DNA of 64,000 nucleotides from Clostridium septicum (GTDB lineage Bacteria > Bacillota > Clostridia > Clostridiales > Clostridiaceae), in NCBI RefSeq assembly GCF_003606265.1, contig NZ_CP023671.1:2790001-2854000 (forward strand). Direction: 5' to 3'. Shown piece by piece: positions 18,861-27,463 of the stretch. The notes below the pieces were generated by a model, which did no database searches, was not told the DNA's origin, and was given only the letters and a program-made list of their open reading frames with translations. The translations under genes were made by a program, and so were the position numbers. Positions within the stretch are counted from its first letter, which is position 1. Each line of letters opens with the position of its first letter.

Positions 18861-20099
18861 TTAAGCTAATTCATCTTTTAATTGATCTTCAAATATTATT
18901 GATAGCTCTGCTAACGTAGCACCCCAATTATGTATAGGCTGAGTCCATTTTTCTAGTATCTCCATCGTTGCTAAGTAAACACACTTATTTAAAGATTCAT
19001 CAGTTGGGAATATGACTCTAACTTTAGTGAATTTACGTATTTGACGATTAAAACCTTCTAAGATATTTGTAGTATAAATCATCTTTCTTATAGTTGGAGA
19101 GAAGTCGAAAAATGTTGAAAGGTTACTCCAATTATTATACCAGGAATCTATTACTATTCCATATTTATCTCCCCATCTCTCCTTTAAATTATCTAGCTGT
19201 GCTAACGCAAGTTCCTCTGTTGTAGCCTTATAAACCTCCTTCAAATCTTTCATAAATGCTTTTTTATCTTTTGAAGCTATGTATTTTATTGAATTTCTTA
19301 TTTGATGAACAATACATGTTTGAATATTTACTGATGGAAATACTGTTTTTATAGCTTGTGGAAGCCCTTTTAATCCATCCATACAAGCAATTAAAATTTC
19401 TTTTACACCTCTATTTTTTAAATCATTGCAAATTCCTAACCAGAATTTAGCACCTTCAGCTTCATCAACCCATATACCTAAAATATCTTTATATCCTTCC
19501 ATAGTGTATCCTAAGCATATATAGACAGCCTTGTTAACTATCTTTCCATTACTTCTAACTTTAAAGTACATAGCATCTAAATAAACTATTGGATATATTT
19601 TATCTAATGCTCTATTTTGCCATTCGGCGGCGCTAGCAAGCACTTTATCAGTTATTTTAGATACCATCGATGGTGATATAGTTATTCCATATAAGTCTTC
19701 AATTTCAGCCTGAATATCAGATGTTGACATACCTTTAGCATATAAAGATATAATCTTTTTATATAACTCAGTACACACAGTTTCATATTTTTTTATAATT
19801 TGTGGCTCAAATTCAGCATTTCTATCACGGGGTACGTCTAGGTCGACGTCACCGAAGGAACTTCTTAAATTTTTGCGACTATAACCATTCCTGTAGTTCT
19901 TCTTAGTTTGATCAACTGCTTCTACACGTTCATATTTATTTCTTCCTAGATGTTCTTCCATTTCACCTTCTAATATATTTTCAAGAACATCTTTAACTAA
20001 TCTTTGTATTAATCCGTTTTTACCCATCACATCATCGATTGTTTTACATCTTTTAATTTCCTCGTTGTAATCAAAGTTGGTATCAATTTTTCTTGTCAT
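18861..20099 (-). CDS. IS256-family (Mutator-type) transposase
   Basis: 412 residues, the usual length. The DDE catalytic triad is visible: Asp in YLDAMYFKVR, Asp in CMDGLKGLPQAI and Glu in IFPTDESLNKCVYLA or in EGFNRQIRKFTK. The N-terminal DNA-binding part includes EMEEHLGRNKYER and RNGYSRKNL, and the Mutator signature is C(x)VHQIRNS. The start at 20099 is preceded by AGGAGGAATTATT; a longer frame from 20189 reaches into the terminal repeat and is not used. No internal stop is seen, so the enzyme looks functional. Confidence 0.95.
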   Translation of the reverse strand: MTRKIDTNFDYNEEIKRCKTIDDVMGKNGLIQRLVKDVLENILEGEMEEHLGRNKYERVEAVDQTKKNYRNGYSRKNLRSSFGDVDLDVPRDRNAEFEPQIIKKYETVCTELYKKIISLYAKGMSTSDIQAEIEDLYGITISPSMVSKITDKVLASAAEWQNRALDKIYPIVYLDAMYFKVRSNGKIVNKAVYICLGYTMEGYKDILGIWVDEAEGAKFWLGICNDLKNRGVKEILIACMDGLKGLPQAIKTVFPSVNIQTCIVHQIRNSIKYIASKDKKAFMKDLKEVYKATTEELALAQLDNLKERWGDKYGIVIDSWYNNWSNLSTFFDFSPTIRKMIYTTNILEGFNRQIRKFTKVRVIFPTDESLNKCVYLATMEILEKWTQPIHNWGATLAELSIIFEDQLKDELA

Positions 20100-20163
20100 A
20101 ATAATTCCTCCTAATTTATATAGTATATTATTCCAAAACTTCCAACTGTTAATACAAAAAAAA

Positions 20164-20203
20164 CAGTAGATAGTTTTGTTTTTACACAAAACTATCTACT
20201 GTC
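20164..20203. repeat. Subterminal hairpin overlapping the IS right inverted repeat
   Basis: ACAGTAGATAGTTTTG (20164-20179) is the exact reverse complement of 20188-20203, which is itself part of the right terminal repeat. The IS therefore carries an inverted second copy of its own end, just upstream of the transposase gene. It may block read-through transcription or hide the ribosome site of transcripts that enter from outside. Confidence 0.75.
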
Positions 20204-20205
20204 TC

Positions 20206-20213
20206 GATAATAT
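20206..20213. repeat. Right target-site duplication of the IS256-type element
   Basis: GATAATAT, the second copy of the 8-bp duplication. Confidence 0.88.
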
Positions 20214-20808
20214 TGCTTTTTTAGTATTTCCCTCTTCTAAATCAAAATTACAAATAGTTTTATTATTTAAATTTATTCCGCAGCTACCTATAAAGACTTT
20301 ATTAAATCTGTATTTTTTTAATGTATTTATTGCTTCAGATCCTGTAGTTCCTCCAAGTTCTTTATTATAAACACCACCAATTAGAATTAAATTACAAGTA
20401 GAGTTTGAGTTGAATAAAGGGGGGATGGATACCATATTAGCTATTAAAGTTAATTTTTTATTACTATTAGCTATTAGTACAGCTAAGTTAAAATTTATAC
20501 TAGATATGTCTAAAAAGATAGTATCATTTCCTTATATTATATCAAAAGAGCTTTTTTAGCTATATTCTGTTTAGCTTCAGTATTTGCTCTCATTCTGTTA
20601 TTTATATTAGAATTTATTTTAATATTGTTATTTGATATAGAACCTCCATAGGTTCTTTTTATTAGCCCTTCTTTTTATAACTTTTGAAGATCTTTTCGAA
20701 TCATTCCCTCTGATACATTAAATTTTTGGCTAAGATCTTTTACAAAAATTCTTCCTTCTTTATTAATTAATTTTAGAATCTCTTCTAATCTTTCTTCTGC
20801 AAACATAG

Positions 20809-21144
20809 ATAAATATCTCATTAGATTTACTAAAAGAAATAAGAGAAATCATTGGGGATGATAGTATGTTACGTGTACAAGTTTTATCAAGAAAGGCTAA
20901 AGAAATGTTAGGTGATTCGGATTATTTAAAAAATTATGTTGGAGGAAATTTGTATATTAAAGTTACAGTTACAAAAGAAGGAATTAAGGAAATTAAAATG
21001 TTAAAGGAAACGGAATATAAAGTAACTGCTACAGATATATTTACTGTTCAAGATAAATTATTAGAACATTATATGACAGATTTAAGTGTAGAGAGTTCTA
21101 TAGAGAATTGGAAGAAAGTTTTTGGAGTAGGTGCTTTAGTTTAG
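20809..21144 (+). pseudogene. Fructose-6-phosphate aldolase/transaldolase-like fragment with internal deletion
   Basis: The frame is open from 20809, and an ATG at 20866 could give a 92-residue product. The order of motifs fits the FSA/TalC family: LDLLKEIREIIGDD, then VQVLS, then GGNLYIKVTVTKEGIKEIK (the Lys of the YIKIPVT motif is the Schiff-base lysine), then TATDIFTVQ. Directly after that, the sequence jumps to LLEHYMTDLSVESSIENWKK, which resembles the last 30 residues of the family. About 100 residues of barrel are missing in between, as are the first ~35 residues. It lies head to head with the dead deoR gene and abuts its start, so a deletion probably removed the intergenic region and the gene start. 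A small expressed protein cannot be excluded. Confidence 0.65.
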
Positions 21145-21369
21145 ATAGATATTGACGTTTATAAGTATAAATTAAAAGTGGGGAAGGATATATAATTTAG
21201 AAAATATAAAGGTGTTTATTTAAGTAAATAATATTATGTAGGGGTTTCTAAAGTTTGCATTATTAAAAAAAGTAGACTATATTATAAAATGGACAAATGA
21301 AAAGTTAAAAATTATACTTATTAGTTATAAGTATTTTTAAAGTAAATTTAGAAATAGGAGACATAGTAG

Positions 21370-22155
21370 ATGATTAAGCTTATAGCAACAGATATGGATG
21401 GAACATTATTAAATAGCAATAATGAAATAAATCCAGAATTTTATGATGTTTTTAAAAAATTAAGAGAAAAGGATATTATTTTTGCAGCAGCAAGTGGAAG
21501 ACAGTATTATAATCTTTTAAAAAGATTCGATAAAGTAAAAGATGATATGCTTTTTATTGCTGAAAATGGAACCTTTGTAATGTTTAATGGAGAAGAGCTT
21601 TTAGTTAATGCATTAGATAAAGATATAGCTTTGGAGTTAATTGAAATAGGTAGATCAATAGAAAATTGCTATGTTATAGTATGTGGTAAAAATTCAGCTT
21701 ATATTGAAAGTAGAGATGAAAGATTTATAAAAGAAACAAAAAAATACTATGAAAGATATGAAGTTGTAGATGATGTTACTAAAGTAGATGATGATATATT
21801 AAAGGTTACAATATGCGATTTATCTGGAGCTGAAACTAATAGTAATAAGTATTTTGATAAATACAGAGAAACTCTTCAAGTAACTGTTTCAGGTGAAATA
21901 TGGTTAGATATAACAGCTAATGGAGTAAATAAGGGTGTAGCAATAAATAAGCTTCAAGAAAAGTTAAATATAAAACCAGAGGAAACAATGGTATTTGGAG
22001 ATTATTTAAATGATTTAGAAATGATGAAAAGTGCATATCATAGCTACGCAATGAAAAATGCTCATGAGGAATTAAAAAAAGTTGCAAGATTTGAAGCTAA
22101 AAGTAATGATGAAAATGGAGTTGTTTTAGCAATAAAAGAAGCAGTAGGAATATAA
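21370..22155 (+). CDS. Cof-type HAD-IIB phosphatase
   Basis: 261 residues with the four HAD motifs: nucleophile DMDGTLL (residues 8-14), Ser/Thr in AAASGRQ, Lys in NKGVAINKL and the terminal FGDYLNDLEMM. The cap is of the Cof/IIB type. Members dephosphorylate sugar phosphates, nucleotides or cofactors in the cytoplasm; the exact substrate cannot be read from sequence. It is a single gene with AGGAG upstream, preceded by 225 bases of AT-rich DNA with nothing clear, and it shares a bidirectional terminator with the convergent marR gene. Confidence 0.92.
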   Translation: MIKLIATDMDGTLLNSNNEINPEFYDVFKKLREKDIIFAAASGRQYYNLLKRFDKVKDDMLFIAENGTFVMFNGEELLVNALDKDIALELIEIGRSIENCYVIVCGKNSAYIESRDERFIKETKKYYERYEVVDDVTKVDDDILKVTICDLSGAETNSNKYFDKYRETLQVTVSGEIWLDITANGVNKGVAINKLQEKLNIKPEETMVFGDYLNDLEMMKSAYHSYAMKNAHEELKKVARFEAKSNDENGVVLAIKEAVGI

Positions 22156-22156
22156 T

Positions 22157-22190
22157 AAAAATAGAGAGGAATTAATTCCTCTCTATTTTT
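22157..22190. terminator. Bidirectional terminator
   Basis: Perfect 17-bp palindrome centred at 22173/22174 (half-site AAAAATAGAGAGGAATT), with A run and T run on opposite sides. It serves the HAD gene and the convergent marR gene; the marR stop codon lies in its tail. Confidence 0.88.
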
Positions 22191-22632
22191 AATCTAATTT
22201 AGAAATTATTTTAGTAAGATTTTGTACTGAACTTTCAAGAGTAATTAAGTCTTCCTCTGGAAGAGTAGAAACTTTTACTTGTAGCATGTCTTTAATTTTT
22301 TGCTTTTGAGCTTTAAATAAATCTTTTGCTTTCTTAGTTAATTCAACTCTGATAATTCGTCTGTCATTAGGATCTTCATATCTTGTAACAAAATCTTCAG
22401 ATATCAATTTATCTATAATAGGTGTCATATTAGGTTTTGATATATAAAGAGTTTTGGCTATTTGTGAAACAGATGATGGACCTGTATGAGCAAGATGGAA
22501 TATAACCTTTACATGCGAAGGTGGCATGGGAAATCCTTTTATAATTTCATCTTGATTAAATACTTTTTTGTTCAATTGAAATAGCATTTTAAATAAAGCG
22601 TCAGATAATTTTGTTAAGTCAACAGTATCCAT
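22189..22632 (-). CDS. MarR-family regulator, probable repressor of the adjacent ABC exporter
   Basis: 147 residues with the MarR winged helix: VSQIAKTLYISKPNMTPIIDKL (recognition region about 60-82) and the wing DPNDRRIIRVELTKKAK. It is divergent from a two-gene ABC exporter with 238 bases between start codons, a classic MarR/efflux pairing. The intergenic region has inverted AGTTTATAA/TTATAAACT elements (22666-22674 and 22703-22711) suitable as operators. The ligand is unknown, but is likely a compound exported by the transporter. Confidence 0.9.
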   Translation of the reverse strand: MDTVDLTKLSDALFKMLFQLNKKVFNQDEIIKGFPMPPSHVKVIFHLAHTGPSSVSQIAKTLYISKPNMTPIIDKLISEDFVTRYEDPNDRRIIRVELTKKAKDLFKAQKQKIKDMLQVKVSTLPEEDLITLESSVQNLTKIISKLD

Positions 22633-22665
22633 CTAAATTCTCCTTTTCATAACGGTTTTTTATAA

Positions 22666-22770
22666 AGTTTATAAATGTATAAAATTTTTGTTTATAAGTT
22701 TATTATAAACTAAATAATGGATTTCATCAAGAAAATAGTTATTGACTTATAATAGTTATAAAAATATAAT
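22666..22770 (+). promoter_or_regulatory. ABC exporter promoter with candidate MarR operators
   Basis: TTGACT (22742-22747), 17-base spacer, TATAAT (22765-22770). The spacer contains TTATAATAGTTATAA. Upstream are AGTTTATAA (22666-22674), GTTTATAAG (22690-22698) and the inverted TTATAAACT (22703-22711). Repressor binding to these AT-rich elements is inferred from position. Confidence 0.65.
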
Positions 22771-22870
22771 TAATATAAAATAGGAAGTATATATAATTTA
22801 TTTAAAGTATATAAATCCTAAAAAATCAAAAAATAGAATATAGCACTTAAGTATGAAAGGAGATGACTTA

Positions 22871-25123
22871 ATGTTAAAGTTAATTAAATATTTAAAGAAT
22901 TCAGTAGTTTCAATTTTACTTATAGTTGGATTACTAGTAATTCAAGCAGTTTGTGATTTATCTCTTCCAGATTATACTTCTAATATAGTTAATATTGGAA
23001 TACAACAAGGTGGAGTTAAAAATGCAGCACCAGATATAATTAGAAAAAGTGAGTTTGATAAACTGCTTCTATTTGTAAAAAATGAAGATAAAGATAGAGT
23101 TGAAAAAAGCTATAAGTTACTAGATAAAGATACTCTTTCACAAAGTGAATATGATAAAGAGGTTAAAGAATATCCAGCTCTTTCTAATGAGCCTTTATAT
23201 AAACTAGATGTAAAGGACAAGGAGAAGATTGAAGAATTAAATTTAATAGTTAGTAAGCCTATTTTAATATTATCTGGCATTGAAAAATCAAAAGAAAACA
23301 ATGATGATAATAAGGATATGGGGTTCGGAATGGGTGAAAGCATTAATATTCCGGATGGTGTGGATATTATAACACTTTTTAAAAGAATGCCTAAAGAACA
23401 GTTAGATTCTATTAAAAATGATATGTATGAAAAGTTAAAAGATATTCCAGATAGCATAGCTATTCAGTCAGCAGTGTCATATGTAAAAGATGAATATAAT
23501 GCTATAGGAATAAACACAGACAGAATTCAAAGCAATTATATACTTTATTCTGGGGGAATAATGGTTGCTATAGCTTTAGTTAGTATGGCAGCTACAGTAA
23601 CGGTAGGATATTTAGGTGCAAGAGTTGCTGCAAAACTTGGTAGAGACCTTAGAGGAAAGGTATTTAGAAAGGTTGTATCATTTTCAAACACAGAGTTAGA
23701 TAAATTTTCAACAGCATCACTTATTACTCGTAGTACAAATGATATTCAACAAATACAAATGCTTATGGTTATGCTTTTAAGGGTAGTGTTTTATGCGCCA
23801 ATATTAGGATTAGGTGGAATTATAAAGGTTCTTAATACAGATACATCTATGGCATGGATAATAGCAGTTGCGGTAGTTTCAATATTAAGTTTAGTAATAG
23901 TATTATTTGGAGTTGCAATACCTAAATTTAAAGCAGTTCAAAAGCTTATAGATAAAGTTAATCTTGTAACTCGTGAAACTTTAACAGGTATGCTAGTAAT
24001 TCGTGCTTTTAGTACTCAAAAGCATGAAGAAAAGAAATTTGATAAGGCAAATAAAGACTTAACAAGAACAAACCTTTTTGTTAATCGTACAATGTCTATA
24101 ATGATGCCTATGATGATGCTTATAATGAATTGTATTACAGTTCTTATTGTTTGGAATGGATCACATGCAGTGGATTCAGGTGCAATGCAAGTTGGAGATA
24201 TGATGGCATTTATACAATACACAATGCAAATAATAATGTCATTTTTAATGATATCAATGGTATCTATAATGCTTCCTCGTGCTTCAGTTTCAGCAGGACG
24301 TATAGATGAAGTATTAACAACAAACCTTGCAATAGAGGATCCAAAAACGGTTGAAAACTTTAATAATTCTAAAAAAGGATTAGTTGAGTTTAAAAATGTT
24401 TCATTTAAATATCCTAATGCAGAAGAGTATGTTCTAAGTAATATTACATTTACTGCAAATCCTGGTGAAACTACAGCATTTATAGGTAGTACAGGAAGTG
24501 GAAAATCAACTCTTATTAATTTAATACCACGTTTTTATGATGTAACATCAGGAGAAATTTTAGTAGATGGAGTAAATGTAAAAAATGTAAGTCAGCATGA
24601 TTTAAGAGAAAAGATTGGATATGTTCCACAAAAAGGTGTTTTATTCTCTGGAACTATAGAAAGTAACTTAAAATATGGTGGAAAAGATATAAGTAAAGAG
24701 GCTGTTAAAAAAGCTACTAATATAGCTCAAGCAAATGAATTTATAATGGCAAAGCCAGAAGGATTTGAAACAGAAATATCACAAGGTGGTACAAATGTAT
24801 CAGGAGGTCAAAAACAAAGGCTTTCAATAGCTAGAGCAATAGCTAAAAATCCTGAAGTATTTATCTTTGATGATAGTTTTTCAGCTTTAGATTTTAAAAC
24901 AGATGCAGCATTAAGAAAGGCTTTAAATACTGAAATATCTGATAGTACTATATTAATAGTAGCTCAAAGAATAAGTACAATATTACATGCAAATAAAATT
25001 ATAGTTCTTGATGAAGGTAAGATTGTAGGAGTTGGAACACATGATGAACTTCTAAATAATTGTGAAGTATATAAACAAATAGCTTTATCACAACTTTCAA
25101 AGGAGGAGCTATCTAATGAGTAA
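22871..25123 (+). CDS. ABC exporter half-transporter A (degenerate ATP site) with large external insertion
   Basis: 750 residues: transmembrane domain followed by ATPase domain (about 510-740). Walker A is GSTGSGKS, signature VSGGQKQR. After Walker B the catalytic Glu is replaced by Asp (FIFDDSFSALD), typical of the degenerate subunit of heterodimeric exporters such as TmrAB and BmrCD. Between the first and second membrane helices lies an insertion of about 170 residues (about 40-215) that is charged and predicted to be outside the cell. The start at 22871 has AAGGAG 8 bases upstream. It overlaps the partner gene by 8 bases. Confidence 0.9.
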   Translation: MLKLIKYLKNSVVSILLIVGLLVIQAVCDLSLPDYTSNIVNIGIQQGGVKNAAPDIIRKSEFDKLLLFVKNEDKDRVEKSYKLLDKDTLSQSEYDKEVKEYPALSNEPLYKLDVKDKEKIEELNLIVSKPILILSGIEKSKENNDDNKDMGFGMGESINIPDGVDIITLFKRMPKEQLDSIKNDMYEKLKDIPDSIAIQSAVSYVKDEYNAIGINTDRIQSNYILYSGGIMVAIALVSMAATVTVGYLGARVAAKLGRDLRGKVFRKVVSFSNTELDKFSTASLITRSTNDIQQIQMLMVMLLRVVFYAPILGLGGIIKVLNTDTSMAWIIAVAVVSILSLVIVLFGVAIPKFKAVQKLIDKVNLVTRETLTGMLVIRAFSTQKHEEKKFDKANKDLTRTNLFVNRTMSIMMPMMMLIMNCITVLIVWNGSHAVDSGAMQVGDMMAFIQYTMQIIMSFLMISMVSIMLPRASVSAGRIDEVLTTNLAIEDPKTVENFNNSKKGLVEFKNVSFKYPNAEEYVLSNITFTANPGETTAFIGSTGSGKSTLINLIPRFYDVTSGEILVDGVNVKNVSQHDLREKIGYVPQKGVLFSGTIESNLKYGGKDISKEAVKKATNIAQANEFIMAKPEGFETEISQGGTNVSGGQKQRLSIARAIAKNPEVFIFDDSFSALDFKTDAALRKALNTEISDSTILIVAQRISTILHANKIIVLDEGKIVGVGTHDELLNNCEVYKQIALSQLSKEELSNE

Positions 25124-26975
25124 AAAAGAAGTTAGTATGAGAAAAGGCTTTGGTGGCGGTCCTATGGGTGGAGCCATGAGAGGTGGCGAAAAAGCTAAGG
25201 ATTTTAAAGGTACTATGAAAAACCTTATGAAATATTTAAGTCCTTTTAAATGGGCAATGCTTTTAGTAGTAGTTTTTGCAATAGGTAGTGCAGCTTTTTC
25301 TATTATAGGTCCTAAGATTTTAGGTAAGGCAACAAATAAGATTTTTGATGGACTTATGACAAAGCTTACAGGAGTTTCTGGAGCTGGTATAGATTTTACT
25401 TATATAGGTAAAGTTCTATTATTCTTACTTGTATTATATTTAATAAGTGCTTTATTTTCATTTATACAAGGGTTTGTAATGTCAGGAATTTCTCAAAAAG
25501 TATCTTATAATTTAAGAAAAGAAATTTCAGAGAAAATTAATCGTATGCCTCTTAAATATTTTGATACTAAAACACATGGTGAAGTATTATCAAGAGTTAC
25601 AAATGATGTAGATAGTGTAAGTCAAAACTTAAACCAAAGTATGACTCAAGTTATTACATCAATTACCACTTTAATTGGGATACTTATAATGATGTTTTCT
25701 ATTAGTTGGATAATGACAATTGCAGCACTATTAATATTGCCTATATCCATGATATTTATATCAATAGTAGTAAAAAAATCACAAAAGTATTTTAAATCAC
25801 AACAAGAGTATTTAGGTCATGTAAATGGTCAAGTTGAAGAAGTATATGGTGGTCACAATATAGTAAAAGCATTTAATGGTGAAGAAGATGCTATAGAAGA
25901 GTTTGATAGATTAAATAGTACTTTATATAATTCAGCATGGAAGTCACAATTTTTATCAGGAATGATGATGCCTGTAATGACTTTTATAGGAAATCTAGGT
26001 TATGTAATGGTATCTATTCTTGGTGGATGGCTTGCTATTAAGAAAACAATAGGAGTTGGAGATATTCTTTCATTTATTCAATATGTAAGAAGTTTTACAC
26101 AACCAATTGCTCAAACTGCTCAAGTAGCTAATTTATTACAATCAACAGCAGCTGCAGCTGAAAGAGTATTTGAATTTTTAGAAGAAGAAGAAGAAGATCA
26201 GTTTGCAGAAAATCCAGTTAATATCGAAAATATTAACGGTCAAGTTACATTTGAAAATGTTAGTTTTGGATATAATCCAGAAAAGACAATAATAAATAAT
26301 TTTAATGCTAAAATAAAGCCAGGACAAAAGGTTGCAATAGTAGGTCCTACAGGAGCAGGAAAAACTACGATTGTAAAACTACTAATGCGTTTTTATGATG
26401 TAAATAGTGGAGAAATTCTTATAGATGGTCATAATATAAAGGATTTTAATAGAGATGATTTAAGAAACCTATTTGGTATGGTTCTTCAAGATACTTGGTT
26501 ATTTAATGGCTCAATTATGGAAAATATAAGATATGGAAAACTAGGTTCAACAGATGAAGAAGTTATTAAAGCAGCTAAAGCAGCTCATGTTGATCATTTT
26601 GTAAAAACACTTCCAGATGGATATAATATGGAATTAAATGAAGAAGCTAATAATGTATCACAAGGTCAAAAGCAGTTATTAACAATAGCTCGTGCTATTT
26701 TATCAGATCCAAAAATATTGATTCTTGATGAAGCAACAAGTTCAGTAGATACTCGTACTGAAGTTTTAATTCAAAAAGCAATGGAAAACCTTATGGAAGG
26801 TAGAACAAGTTTTATAATAGCACATAGATTATCAACTATTAGAGAAGCAGATTTAATTTTAGTAATGAAAGATGGAGATATTATAGAACAAGGAACTCAT
26901 GAAGAATTGCTAAAAGCAAATGGATTCTATGCAACTCTTTATAATAGCCAATTTGAAAATTCAGAAGCATCATAA
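25116..26975 (+). CDS. ABC exporter half-transporter B (catalytic)
   Basis: 619 residues. A Gly/Met-rich N-terminus (GFGGGPMGGAMRGG) precedes six membrane helices and an ATPase domain with Walker A GPTGAGKT and Walker B LILDEATSSVD, the canonical catalytic Glu. The signature is VSQGQKQL rather than LSGGQ. Paired with the upstream subunit whose own Walker B Glu is lost, this gives one functional and one degenerate ATP site, as in multidrug heterodimers. Its start lies inside the end of the first gene, so the two are translated together. Confidence 0.92.
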   Translation: MSKKEVSMRKGFGGGPMGGAMRGGEKAKDFKGTMKNLMKYLSPFKWAMLLVVVFAIGSAAFSIIGPKILGKATNKIFDGLMTKLTGVSGAGIDFTYIGKVLLFLLVLYLISALFSFIQGFVMSGISQKVSYNLRKEISEKINRMPLKYFDTKTHGEVLSRVTNDVDSVSQNLNQSMTQVITSITTLIGILIMMFSISWIMTIAALLILPISMIFISIVVKKSQKYFKSQQEYLGHVNGQVEEVYGGHNIVKAFNGEEDAIEEFDRLNSTLYNSAWKSQFLSGMMMPVMTFIGNLGYVMVSILGGWLAIKKTIGVGDILSFIQYVRSFTQPIAQTAQVANLLQSTAAAAERVFEFLEEEEEDQFAENPVNIENINGQVTFENVSFGYNPEKTIINNFNAKIKPGQKVAIVGPTGAGKTTIVKLLMRFYDVNSGEILIDGHNIKDFNRDDLRNLFGMVLQDTWLFNGSIMENIRYGKLGSTDEEVIKAAKAAHVDHFVKTLPDGYNMELNEEANNVSQGQKQLLTIARAILSDPKILILDEATSSVDTRTEVLIQKAMENLMEGRTSFIIAHRLSTIREADLILVMKDGDIIEQGTHEELLKANGFYATLYNSQFENSEAS

Positions 26976-26993
26976 AGAGTATTTAACTTAATG

Positions 26994-27029
26994 AAAAGTA
27001 GATTTACTAAAAAGTAAGTCTACTTTTTT
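26994..27029 (+). terminator. Terminator of the ABC exporter operon
   Basis: Arms 26994-27008 and 27013-27027 (AAAAGTAGATTTACT / AGTAAGTCTACTTTT, one wobble), then T run. Confidence 0.85.
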
Positions 27030-27161
27030 ATTATTTATAAATTTATATCAATATTCAAATTATGGATAACTTAAGAGTGATTTTAACACTAAATATGCTT
27101 ATACAGAAAATAATAAAGGTGTATTAGTTAGTTTATTTAGATTTTAAAATTTAGAATAATG

Positions 27162-27189
27162 TTGACAAGGTAATTTATAGTAATATAAT
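27162..27189 (+). promoter_or_regulatory. Promoter of the thiamine salvage operon
   Basis: TTGACA (27162-27167), 16-base spacer, TATAAT (27184-27189). Transcription would begin about 10-15 bases before the TPP aptamer. Confidence 0.8.
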
Positions 27190-27209
27190 AAAGGTATAAA
27201 ATAGAATAA

Positions 27210-27294
27210 CTGCTAGGGGTGCCTAATGGCTGAGAGATAGTTTATAACTATTAACCCTTATACCTGATCTGGATAATACCAGCGTAGGAAAGCT
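27210..27294 (+). ncRNA. TPP riboswitch (THI element)
   Basis: Contains the conserved blocks GGGGTGCC, GGCTGAGAGA, ACCCTTATACCTGATCTGG and AATACCAGCGTAGGAAAGC in the right order. With the downstream terminator it should switch off the thi operon when thiamine pyrophosphate is plentiful. Confidence 0.97.
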
Positions 27295-27341
27295 ATTAAA
27301 TATTAAAAAATAATTAGTACAATATTTATAAACTGAACTAT

Positions 27342-27378
27342 ACAGCTATATTCCAGATAGGAATATAGCTGTTTTTAT
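27342..27378 (+). terminator. Riboswitch expression-platform terminator
   Basis: Perfect 13-bp stem ACAGCTATATTCC / GGAATATAGCTGT (27342-27354 and 27360-27372), then a T run. It lies 48 bases after the aptamer and ahead of thiD. Confidence 0.88.
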
Positions 27379-27463
27379 TTAAACAAATAGATAATTTCTA
27401 GTATGTAATTAATAGAAAAATATTAATTATATGCTTTTAATTAGTAAAGAAGGAGAAAACAAA

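Larger units (their letters stand above)
18684..20205 (-). mobile_element. Complete IS256-family insertion sequence, 1522 bp
   Basis: The ends are imperfect inverted repeats. The left end (18684-18707) begins GAGAGAATAGATAATTCTGT and the right end, read inward from 20205, begins GAGACAGTAGATAGTTTTGT; about 24 bases align with few mismatches. It is flanked by an 8-bp duplication GATAATAT, as expected for IS256-type elements. It carries one transposase gene on the minus strand. The element lies inside, and in the same orientation as, the deoR pseudogene. The intact ends and transposase suggest it is recent relative to the point mutations in deoR, although the order is not proven. Confidence 0.9.
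18513..20806 (-). pseudogene. deoR-family regulator, split by an IS element and otherwise decayed
   Basis: Read on the minus strand from 20806, the protein begins MFAEERLEEILKLINKEGR, continues VKDLSQKFNVSEGMIRKDLQKL (DeoR winged helix) and hits a stop where KEGLIKRTYGG should follow without a break. A second stop and a frameshift lie near 20540-20560. The sugar-phosphate-binding domain then continues to AILSR at the IS boundary (20206). On the far side of the IS it resumes at about 18675 (SMNSYLLIENEKFYYDGVY, then a stop and FATLDDINSIITKKTP) and ends at 18513. So there are at least three inactivating point lesions plus the insertion. DeoR proteins repress sugar-use operons; the neighbouring aldolase-like fragment was probably its target. 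Confidence 0.85.
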
